Shown piece by piece: positions 45,630 through 55,614 of a stretch of 64,000 bases of DNA. Below the pieces are notes generated by a model. The model had not been told where the DNA came from and searched no databases. It saw only the letters and a program-made list of their open reading frames with translations. How positions within the stretch are numbered: position 1 is the stretch's first letter; each line of letters starts with the position of its first letter. Origin of the DNA: Ampelomyces quisqualis (taxonomy: Eukaryota; Ascomycota; Dothideomycetes; Pleosporales; Phaeosphaeriaceae); contig JAGTXZ010000014.1 of NCBI GenBank assembly GCA_018398575.1, positions 682,001-746,000 of the forward strand, read 5' to 3'. The position numbers were made by a program, and so were the translations under genes.

Positions 45630-46817
45630 TCAATTGTCCAACCAATCCAAGAACTCAGGTGTAAAGTAGCTGACGACTATCGAAGCGCCTGCACGGAGAA
45701 TGCCTTGGGTGGCTTCTTCAGCCATCTGCCTCAAGTCGAACACACCCGCTGCTGCCGCCGCATGAATCATGGCGAATTCGCCAGAAACCTGGTATGCGGC
45801 AACTGGCATATCTCTTCCAATATCCTTTGCGTCACTGATGATGTCCAGATACTGGCTTGCCGGCTTGACCATGATGATGTCTGCACCCTCGCCAATGTCT
45901 CGTGTGATGGCTCGGCGCGCAAGACCTCGTCCACCAGGAGGAAGCTGATAGCACCGTCGATCACCGAACGACGGGCACGAGCCTGCGGCGTCGCGGAAAG
46001 GCCCGTAGAGACATCCAGAAAACTTGGCAGAGTACGACATGAGCACAATCTGGTGTGCGATTCCGGCTTCGATGAGCTTGAGCTTGATGGCGCGGATGCG
46101 GCCATCGTTCATATCAGAAGGCGCGACGCAGTGTGCGCCAGCCTGCGCATATGACATGGCTACATCGCTGATGCGCTCTACCGAAAGTGCGTTGTTCAGG
46201 CTGCCGTCGTCGCGCAGGATGCCGCAATGGCCGTGTGATGTGTATTCGCAGAGACAGACGTCGGCGACAATGAAGAGACCAGGAAACGACCTTCGGAGCA
46301 AGCGGATTGCCTTGATGACGGGGCCCTTCGGGTCGTCTGCGTTTGTGCCCAGTGCGTCCTTCGCGCCAGGTGCAATTGGTACGCCAAAGAGGATGACGGA
46401 CTTGAGTCCTTTTGCGACAAGCGGGGTAAGGTACGGGACGACTTTGTTCAAGCCTCGGCGGCATTGGTTCGGCAGGGAGGGAATGAGCGTCTCCTCGTCG
46501 GGCTGGTCGGAGATGAACAGAGGGTAGATCAGCATAGACTTTAGCAGTTGTCAGTTCTTGTTCAAAATTGGAACAACGCTCGAGTTCGAGCACACCTTGG
46601 TGAGCTGTCGCTCTGCCTGCCATGCTCGCGACAACGGATGGCTGTATCCTCCATGCAATTGGCTCTTGATGTCCCCAGATATGCTCACGCTTGTTGCCGC
46701 AGTGCTGGCGTAAGATCGCGTGGAGCGCGCTTCAGACACTTGCGAGCGAAAGTCGGGTCGTTCTGGGCGTTCCGAGCTTCGGTAGGCGATGTCTGAGACG
46801 AGCGAGGAGAACGACAT
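45630..46817 (-). CDS. HEM2: 5-aminolevulinate dehydratase (porphobilinogen synthase)
   Basis: Two exons, 46817-46596 and 46538-45630, give 376 residues, with a 57-nt intron (donor GTGTGC, acceptor AAAG). The enzyme condenses two 5-aminolevulinates to porphobilinogen, the second step of haem synthesis, in the cytosol. Motifs: YPLFISDQPDEE, FGVPIAPGAKD, the zinc site DVCLCEYTSHGHCG (Cys169, 171 and 179), the catalytic Schiff-base region MSYSAKFSG (Lys246) and IIMVKPA (Lys299), and AYQVSGEFAMI. The N-terminal ~70 residues include a Ser/Arg-rich stretch before the conserved LHGGYSHPLSRAWQ. Length and motifs match fungal Hem2. Very secure. Confidence 0.96.
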
Positions 46818-47722
46818 GGCGGCGGGGGAGGCCGTGTGTGAAGCCGAGCACCAGTGCGATAGACGGACTCTCCTCCTGTTGTGGGGATGAAGTGATTTGG
46901 TGATCGTTGTTCGTGCAGATCGGTGGCGAGTTCCGGCAACCGAGAGGTTCAACGCTTCGCTGCGAGGATCGTGGTCACGGTGAAAGATTTGCGGATGCAA
47001 TGAGAGGCTGAGCTGGCGGTATAGGAGAGTTGGTGGTCAGCACTCAACTTAACCTCCTCGTGCATGACGCTCTTGCACGGCTCCGACTTGGCCGGGACTC
47101 CCCCACAGCCAATCAGGGGCTGGAGATTACAGGAAGCGCAACTTTACCTTCCATACCGGTATGCTGTCAACTTTGCCGAAAAGAATTCTACGCCGTCAAT
47201 TGCTCAAAATCTGTTTGAAAATCCCCCAACGACATCAGCCGGAGGTCAAAGAACGCGCTGGGCCTTCGGCAATCTGGGCATCTTTATGTTTACAACTAGG
47301 GAAGATCTGACCACGCAACAATTACATAGCCTCGGAGGCCAATCGTTTCCGTCTTAAAGTCTACTGAACTTCTGGACCAATGCCGCTTCAACATCAACAT
47401 GGCCAATCACCAACCATCTCACCCCCTTCGGACTAGGTCTGGACCCTGGATTCGCGTTCCACGATCCTCGGAGAGATGGAAGATATTGACCGTCCGTTGA
47501 CATGTTTTTGAGCATGAACTGAATTTGACAGCCTTTAGGTCTAGGCTCCAGCCCTCGAGTCGCCAATCTTTTCGTCTTCAGAGTAATTTCTGAAAACCTC
47601 GATTTCAAGAGCAGCGTCTGTCGGCCTCCGCCTTACCGATACAACTCTCCGAGTCGGCTACCGTACCAAACCCAAAAGATACGTCGAGGGCAAATCGATT
47701 GCACATCTAGTGCAGCCATCGA
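46818..47722. other. Spacer between HEM2 and the thioesterase gene
   Basis: These 905 bases include the HEM2 promoter (near 46818) and the 3' flank of the thioesterase. No coding frame is convincing. Confidence 0.5.
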
Positions 47723-49279
47723 CTACTCTGTGAGACTCTCTTCCGCCTTCCTCGCACTCAACCCAAAGCCCTCATCGAGCGTTCGCTTGACCTGTTCTGC
47801 TCGTCGCCTCGCGTCGATGTAATACATGAACTCTTGGTACGTGCGTGGCATGACTCGAATGTTTTTAGGCACAGTGAAAGTGTAGTTGAACTGTCCCGTC
47901 GGCTTCGAATGCCCGTGCTCAACATCTCGCACCTTACTGTCGACGCGTACCTGCACCCTTGTGTACTCGCTGTTCTGATTCGTCTTCTCGCCTGCTACAT
48001 CGATTAGCGGCGGGTCTGTGTATATGACCGTTGCTGTCAAATAGAGGATGCTGCCAACAGGTACTGGATTCTGGAAAGTGGATGGATCGAGTGAGACGAA
48101 GGTGGGTCTTTTGTGTGAGAAAGCTGCCGCGGTCGTGAATGCAAGTTCAAAAGTTTGCTTGAGTAAGAAGCCTCCAAATATCATGAAATGGTGCCTATTG
48201 CGGTACTGAGGCTGCATAATGGTGGCGGTCCGTAGGCGTGTTGCGTCCATGAAGACGACATTATCGGGTTGACGGAGGTCATTATATGGATCTGTGGTTG
48301 TGAGCTATGCAAAATAGAAACTGGTCGGATTTACCGTGGTATTGAAGTTGCTTCTGCCAAAATGCATGGATAAGGTCGCTTTCGAGATCGTTCGGCGTAT
48401 GCTTGAGCAGGGAAGTATCGCGTCGTTCCTTGCGAATCTGCGAGTTACGTTCGCCTAGTGCATACAGGCGCTTCTCCTCTTGTGTCTTGACAATCAGTGG
48501 GTTCACATTTACTGGCCTGCGGAGGTATCAGCAGCCAGAAGATCACGAGGTATGTATGTTTTACTTCTTCGTGCTGGGGTCGAGTGATACCATTGTGAAT
48601 GTGCAGTTGATCAAAACGTCTTCATCTTTAACGCTTTCTCCTTCCAGAGGTGCTTTGGCAACCTGCATCGTTATCTCCAAGCTGCTTCTACCCGTGGCGT
48701 ATGTCACGCGTCCCGATAGTTGCAGGTCGCATATCTCTGTCAAAGGCGAGTTGATGGTGATGCGGTCGCAGCTTGCGGTCACAGTGGTCACATCTTCTCC
48801 CGTATGTTTGTCTGTTTGAGCACTTAGACCTCGCTGCAAGTCATTCCGCAAAACTTTGGGGTCTTACAGGCAATGATGCCAGAGAGAGCATCAAGGTCCA
48901 TGAATATTGTTCCCAGGCGTATGTGTCCGGAAGAGTTGAGGTATGTGTCTAGGAGCCACGGATCTTGAGCCAATGGCAGCACGACAGAGTGGTAGCTGTC
49001 GTTCATATGTTTCGCCTTCAAGTCCCGGTTCTTGGGTACTTCGGGCTTGCCGCAAGGCTTAGCAGCCTTCTCCCCCTCCTTTTCCTGTTTTCTAAAAGCC
49101 TCGACCCATGGCATGCGCACTCGCATAGAGGTGAGCTCTTTGAAGACCCCATCGGTGCGCTGAGATGGACTGCCATGGAAATTGCGCCTCGGTGTAATCG
49201 ACAAGACAGGCGCTCTGAGCTGCGAACATGCGCCTCGAGAAGTCATTCGTACAAGCGCTACGTCTACTGTTGACCTCAT
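47723..49279 (-). CDS. Mitochondrial acyl-CoA thioesterase (ACOT9-like, double hotdog)
   Basis: Four exons, 49279-48868, 48811-48565, 48516-48335 and 48291-47723, give 469 residues. The start MRSTVDVALVRMTSRG leads into a Ser/Arg-rich presequence ending near RRNFHGSPS, typical of mitochondrial import. Two hotdog modules follow. The first has GHIRLGTIFMDLDALSGIIA, joined by splicing to YKHTGEDVTTVTA. The second has DNVVFMDATRLRTATIMQPQ and RNRHHFMIFGGFLLKQTFEL. ACOT9-type enzymes hydrolyse acyl-CoA to free acid and CoA in the matrix. Introns are 43-56 nt; the first acceptor (CAAACAG) was chosen because it restores the conserved IIAYKHTG join. Substrate preference cannot be read from sequence. 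It diverges from the unknown gene at 49490. Confidence 0.9.
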
Positions 49280-49489
49280 GGTGGATTGAAATGGAGAATC
49301 ACCTGCAAAGCTCCGAGTTGAGAAGCGCGGAAGGAAGTGACGTCTGCCTACCGGTATGTAGGTACCTAGGACCCTGCAGGGAAGCGAGTCTTGGCGGCCA
49401 TCACATCTCTTAATTTGCGAGCACATCAGGTTTCACAACAACCGTATTGCCGATGCTATGGTGGCTACACTCATGCTCACAGTATTGAC
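49280..49489. promoter_or_regulatory. Compact divergent promoter, thioesterase (-) / unknown gene (+)
   Basis: Only 210 bases separate the two start codons, so both genes must share this stretch as promoter unless the plus-strand gene starts elsewhere. Confidence 0.5.
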
Positions 49490-51317
49490 ATGGTCAGAAC
49501 TCTGGAGATTGGCCGAGCAGTACTCGCGTCCTCAGCGCAGCATCTCGAGCTCTGGCTCACCACTTTGATCATCATCTCACCGTCGCAGCACTCGATTGAC
49601 CTTGAACAGCTCTCATCACATTGTCTCCTTCGTCTTCTTTCATCTGGTAATATTTGGGTCGATCGTGGTCGTGCCATGCCTATCCAGCTCAGTCTCACTT
49701 TTCAAGGCGAACCTCTGCCCTTCCAGGACCTCCAAGAGCTGGTCCGAAATATTTGCCAGGCCCCAGTGAGCTCTCCAGACTCCTAGTAACCATGCCAAAA
49801 CTAATAAATCATCAGATATGGTTGCAGCTCAAACTAGCGGCTACCTGTTCAGCTGACACATCGTTGCGGGATGGCGTAGCGCATGTCGCCCTCAGCTGTT
49901 TAGACGAAGAAGGCCTGTCAGCAGACCGGAGCAAACACCGCAATTTCACAAATGTTCCCGCCAATGATTCGAAACCCCCCCCAAAAACTCCGAGATTCGA
50001 GCTACAAGAAGTGTGCTTCTTAATGGATGTCGTGGAAGGTAAGCTACGTGCTCCGGTGAAGCGATCGAATACATCAGCAACATTAGGCCACTCCTCTTCA
50101 CGTGGATCTGGAAATGAAGTGGGCGAGCACGAAGACTTCGGTTTTATGACACAGGAAACAACCCTAAGGGATACAACAGATGTTGTAGAGAGTTTTGACG
50201 ACGAATTCTCGGCTACTTCAACATCCATAAGCCGCAAACGCAAAAGATGCGAGATTTCAGCCCACGAAACAACAAGCTCTTCTCAGCATGACCGACTGCA
50301 CACATGGCCATTCAAGATTTCTGATTGGCGCTCTACCCGGCCGCCTGGTCCATTGAAGGAGCAAATGGCAGAAATCAAAACAATGGTGGACGGAGCCATG
50401 CGACTGTCCGTGTGTGGTAGCGCGAAATCCTTGAACGGGCTCAAAACCAAGGCAAACACATTCAGTGTAGGCCTTATAGATGTGGCACCAATCTTGTGGA
50501 AGCCAGGATACTTGGGCGCAGGTAACAGTGACCTATGCAAAAGGACGTGGCTGATAATGTATAGGCGTTAGCGCAGCGAGCTCACCTCTTGCCAACCATC
50601 AGCCGTTCCCTTGGCCATATAGCCGGGACAAGGTCTACCTCTGTCTCGTTGAGTGAGAAGCTGAAAAACCTGACCGCTCTTTCTACTGCGAAGGCCTACG
50701 ACAGCGAACCAAATCCGGTTCTAACAGCGGATGAGGAAACGTCGCCATCTTCTCAGATCACTGATCGCCTTTGGCAGCAACTACAGAAAGCCCTTCTGGT
50801 GAGATCCACACTACCACTGCAGGCTTTTGTGACTCGTGACACAGAGATACCTCACTCTGACCAAGATGATATCCTCGTAAACACAAGCGATGGTGAGAGA
50901 GCTAATGATCTTTCACCACTTGCCATCGATGAGGATAAATTCAGCCGTCCTCGCGGTCTCCACGCTGGTCATGACTCGTCCCTGCCAGTTCTCGACCGTG
51001 GCCTCCAAGGGCTCAAAGAGAATCCCAGTTTAGCTGGATCTCAAGTGCGAAAAACTGCGGATCCTGATAATAATACACTCCTCACCCCAAATTTACTGGC
51101 CGAGTGTTGTGGGAACCACATCGAAACACTTGATAGCATCGATCTCGAAACCAATCACACAACGTGTAGAGATTCTCTCACAGACAAGTGTCCAAGCAGC
51201 CTTGGCACCATGGCCAGCGCAATGTCTCCAGTCTCAATGTCGACAGTGCATTCCTTGCCGAGCGTCGCCGAGGCAGACTTGTTGCCTACGGAGGACCTTT
51301 TGTTCGACGACTTTTGA
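49490..51317 (+). CDS. Uncharacterised protein, probably nuclear
   Basis: Three exons are inferred: 49490-49765, 49816-50521 and 50572-51317 (575 residues). Intron 1 (donor GTGAGC, branch-like CTAAT, acceptor CATCAG) joins VRNICQAP to IWLQLKLAA. Intron 2 (donor GTAACA, acceptor GTTAG) joins GYLGA to AQRAHLLP. Both junctions keep the frame open. The first ~150 residues look folded and mostly helical (ELWLTTLIIISPSQ, LLRLLSSGNIWV, FQDLQELVRNI, GVAHVALSCLDEE). The rest is polar and disordered, with a basic SRKRKRC patch that may be a nuclear localisation signal and a C-terminal acidic LPTEDLLFDDF. I recognise no family. The start codon and both introns are inferred only from frame. Confidence 0.65.
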
Positions 51318-52616
51318 GATCGAAGTGATGACACAGGGAGGTCTGAAATGCTATTCGGAACTCATGGCAAAGCTCATCACAAGATGGTAGTGACTTGGGA
51401 CTGCTGTACCTTGCCACACTGAGCGAATCGATCCGTGGTTTGGTTTTTGAAGAATGTGAAGGCCTGTTTCGGCACATTTTTACTCACCACACTGTGTCAT
51501 TGTACTTAGATTATCACCATGCATTGCTAGCATACGTCAAGCAATGATCTGAACAAAATCAAGACCATGGCATGAGCTTAAAGACGCACCTCGTCAGCAT
51601 GGACATGCACGCGGCTCGGACGATGATAGTGAATCATGGAGCTATACACTGGAACACTAGGTGCCTGGTGCATGTTATTCCGATATTCGAGTCTTGCCAT
51701 TGTTATTATCTACACTTCTGGTCGGAGACGAGCTCCGGCGAACTGCTCAGATTGAGCGGCAGCTACCTAACGAAGCCACACTGAGAGCGAGCACGTGGCG
51801 ATAGCGTCCCTGACTCGCATTCTCCCTGCTGCACCCTTTTGCCAGTTCTAGCGATACTTCATGATCGGACGACCACAAGTCAAGCCAGAAGTCTAGTACA
51901 GCCTGTTTGACTTTTAGATGTAAGGCAATGCTGCAGAACGGATCAGATATGGAGTTTCCATGAAGGATCTCCTCCTATTTGGGCTTAGGGCCTTGGCAGT
52001 GCCTGCCTGTAGATAGCTTGATTCGCCTCACTCATGAAACTCTAACTAATACAATCACGATACAACACACTTTTGCTGTCTTTTGGGCCTCGGACGTAGT
52101 AGGCAATGTTGCCTGAGAAATTATGGTCCACCGCAGAGCATACAAGGTTCTCTTACCATGTTGGAGCTCGACCTGGTGGTGTTCAAACTGCTTTGATAAT
52201 GGCAGGTTGTCACTTGAGCGATCGCAAATGATTGCTGTGGTTCCCAGAGTACGAAATTGTCAGCTGGGCTAAAGGGGAAACATTGTTGCCCACCCGCATA
52301 CGAAGTATTTGACTACCCACTTCCAAAGACCAAAACAGCCAACCACCTCAAGCCGTTCTAGCTATCAGTACAGACCTGTCTGGCTTGGGCCTAAGTTCAC
52401 GATTAAGTTTAAATTCCGGCTACTCTATTGTCAATTTTGAGCACAAGAGAGAGAAATTTTCATCAATATTTTGATGCGATTCGATCTAGCGTAACCAAAA
52501 CGTTATTTCCACTCCCAAAAACGAAATAAACATTTCGGTTCGTAGGCAATCTTTAAAAATTTTAAGTCAAGCAGTCAACAAGAGTAGCTAATAACGTTTC
52601 CCGGCTGACGGGCCGG

Positions 52617-52651
52617 AAGGTTGTGGCGTCAAAAGACGGTCCACAACCCTT
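52617..52651. repeat. Hairpin with 12-bp interrupted stem and AAAA loop
   Basis: The arms GGTTGTGG + CGTC and GACG + GT + CCACAACC pair around an AAAA loop, with a two-base bulge. It lies just downstream of a GC-rich CCGGCTGACGGGCCGG element. Confidence 0.8.
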
Positions 52652-53319
52652 CTGTCATCTGTGCCAGGCAAAGCAGAATAAGTAGCGATTGGTTTCGACT
52701 TTCAAGCTATGAAAGTTACTGCAAGACAAGAGTCTTAGCAGCGGACGCTTTGCATCAACGCGTAATGCCATACGCCCGAATCGGCCTAATATGGCGCTGC
52801 CAAGTGACCTGAATCCACATTTGGATCAGCCGGCATAACTTGATATGGGCAAATGTATTGTGTTGGACGTATCGTATGGGCTAGATGGTTGGTTCCCACA
52901 GCTTTGAGAAATTACACTCTATGCTGTTACCGCAGAGATGCGCGAGAGAGTTGTGCTAGCTTAGCGGCCGAAGTACTGCCAGCCAATGCTAGATTCGAAG
53001 TTCTGGATTCTGCTAAGTATATATATATCCTTGCTCAAGTAAGGGTTCTCGTGGTCGGTTGTACTTCGGCCACTAGACTAGCACAGCTCTCTCTCGGATC
53101 TCTACGGAGTACGGTAGCAGCATGCTGCCCTGCGGCGTGGTATATGTATCATTGCGAGCGGTTCGATTGATGCGCTCAGCGGGAGCAGCAGAGTTATCAC
53201 TCTCGCTGCTGAGGAGATACTCTAGTAGACGCTTGTTATCAGAATCTGACTTCAAGGCGGCATCACTGGCGGCGTCAAGGTCAGAATCCTCGCTCGAACA
53301 TGGCGGCGATAGGATACGC

Positions 53320-53544
53320 AACAGGTTGTACTGCGTGTCGGAAACACCGATGAAAAGGCCGAGGAGGAACATCATGCTACACAGTTTGTGTACGCCAACA
53401 TGACTAGTCATGCAATATCTCGTTTTATAGCTCTTCATGTGTTCCAGTTCCTCACATCACGTAGGTTGGAATGTGGGTTTTTGACGTTGAGTTATAGAGC
53501 TTTGAAGTTTTCTCGGCGTTTCATCGGTATCTCCGACATGCAGT
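53320..53544. repeat. Imperfect inverted repeat of a ~35-bp fragment
   Basis: The reverse complement of about 53328-53366 and the plus strand at about 53508-53544 share TCGGC, TTTCATCGGT, TCCGACA and GCAGTAC in order. They differ mainly by transitions. Translated, the arms read FIGVSDTQY and FIGISDMQY. Confidence 0.65.
53399..53412. repeat. Perfect 14-bp palindrome CATGACTAGTCATG
   Basis: Self-complementary over 14 bases. It lies between the two arms of the inverted fragment. Confidence 0.9.
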
Positions 53545-55614
53545 ACGGAGTGTGTAAAAGAGACGGTTGGGCCGGTGGCGCCGACGACAAGGTTAACCAC
53601 ACTGCGATATCTAGACGAAAAAATACAGCCAAATTAGTATAGCACCGAAATGAAACAATAGGTAAGTGTACGAGGGTGTAACAGCCTGCAACAACAACAG
53701 GACGCGCGCGCGTACAACACCAGGGTCCAGGATAGCAGCCATCCGGGCGCAATACTGATCATCAGCACTTACCACCTGGATTACTAGGTATAGCCCGCGA
53801 TGGCGCAGCAGCTACCCCAGCGCTACAGCTCAATCGTCTGCGAGAGGGACGATCTCCCCCGCCCCGCGCACGGGAGGATCGCTGATCATCCTCGATTATC
53901 TATGTATGCAGCAGCGGCCAGTAGCGAGCCTCCTCACGAATTTCGGCCGTGACCGCACCCCACACAAACAGCTACGTATCCATAACCCGGCCCAACGCCT
54001 GTCAACTTGCAAGGTCGTGCATGCCGCATGCATTTTGACTCGAGTATGTTCAGTATTTCAGAATTCTCCGCCTGCTTGCCCCGGGGACGATCGGGATCGG
54101 GCTGCATAATGCGCCTAGAAACCAGCTGTACCTATAGTATCGCCAGCTTGAAGCCTAGATGATACTTGTCTCTTGCACCTTTGCTCCGTTACCCGTGTCT
54201 GCGTAACCTCTTAAACGTAACATGTTAGTTTTTCAAGCGTAAAAGGTCCTTTTGCTTTTTCAAGTCTTCAATAAACTAGTGTAAATTAGCCCAAATCTTA
54301 AAATCTATATTTCCATGGCTGAATGTATTGCTTCCTAGTACCTACCAAGTACTTCTAACTACCAACTCTAAAGCTTCCTACCTCACCCTTGTACTTTCCG
54401 CCGCATGCTGAAGGAGGGGCATTGTGGCGCGTCTTGTTCAGCTCGGACGGTACGGCGGCGTCACGAGTAAGATTGAAATCTCGTTGATGATGCTTTCTCT
54501 CGTTCACGCAAAGCCAGATACTTGGATATGGTCTGCAGTGATGGAGCATGGCTGCAGCTACACTAACTATCTGCCTCCCGCTGGCGACCATCACCACTAC
54601 CAGTGCCTCGGAGCAGCTGTCCGCACGTCACTGTAGCCGGGTCCTTGCATTGTTGAATCTCCACGTGCGGAATTGACAGCGGTACCTTGAAGCTCTGGCC
54701 GCCTTTCAGAAATTTGAGCTATCTATCATTGCATGATGCAGCTAGATTGCTCAACGCTTATCGTCCTCATGAATTGGCCACAGCCGTCATACGTCGTCGT
54801 TCTACCACACTCCGGATGACTTGCGCATATCAGCAATGCGGTGACTACACCACGGCAGCGCTTCGCGGTACGCTTGGCCGCGGAAAAGGCCCTTGTGGCA
54901 GCCAGCATGGACCTGGTCGGTGCAGCACGATTCGTTCAACCTTCCAAGTTTGTGGCGTACTGCCACCATGGCTTAAGCCTGTGCTCGGTGCCAAAAGACT
55001 GAGCAGTCAACCCTGTGCAATACTAGACGTAATGCTGTTGAATCAGCCACTCAGGCCAAGGTGCAAGGGGCAAGCATTCAAGTAGTCTGAAAGTCTGTGA
55101 GCAGTAAGTTAATACAAGATGTACAGGTACATAGCTCCAGTCCCTTGCATAGGCGGCTTGCTCCGTCCGGAACACTCGAGCCTGGTGCACCCTTTGCTTC
55201 TTAAGCGGCTGCGTGAAGACCACGAAATCTCACACACATGGGCAACAGAATCTCGAATCATCGGACCGTGTACAACACTGACTGCTGCTTTTATTGCGCC
55301 ACGCCACCACATTACTTCTGCTATTGCGTCCCTCCGAAGCATGCGAACTACTTGACAGAATACTTCGCTGTGCCTGCCGACCATCCGGGAGTATTTCTTT
55401 TTCTCACAGTCGGGTAATACTGTGCGACAGTCAGACTGAACCCCAGCCCTGAGGTGTCATCTTTTGTGCAGGTGAGTTACCAGCTTATGATCGCCACGCG
55501 CTCGTGGATCTGTTTGCCAATTTGCTGAACCTTGTAGGCTTCATTCCCGAACGACGAGTCGTGCTCTGCTAGCGCGGCAAGTTTCGTGCGGAGACTCTGA
55601 TTACCTGAGGAGCC

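Larger units (their letters stand above)
51318..55614. other. 4.3-kb gene-free region, partly AT-rich, with hairpin and inverted fragment
   Basis: No convincing gene. 52380-52600 and 54190-54360 are AT-rich. Features noted: a strong hairpin (52617-52651), a TGTTGG start at 52861 followed by a TATATATATA box at about 53018-53027 that recalls a long terminal repeat, a 14-bp palindrome (53399-53412), and an inverted pair of fragments (about 53320-53366 and 53508-53544). This looks like decayed mobile DNA, but no transposase or reverse transcriptase is readable. Confidence 0.45.
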
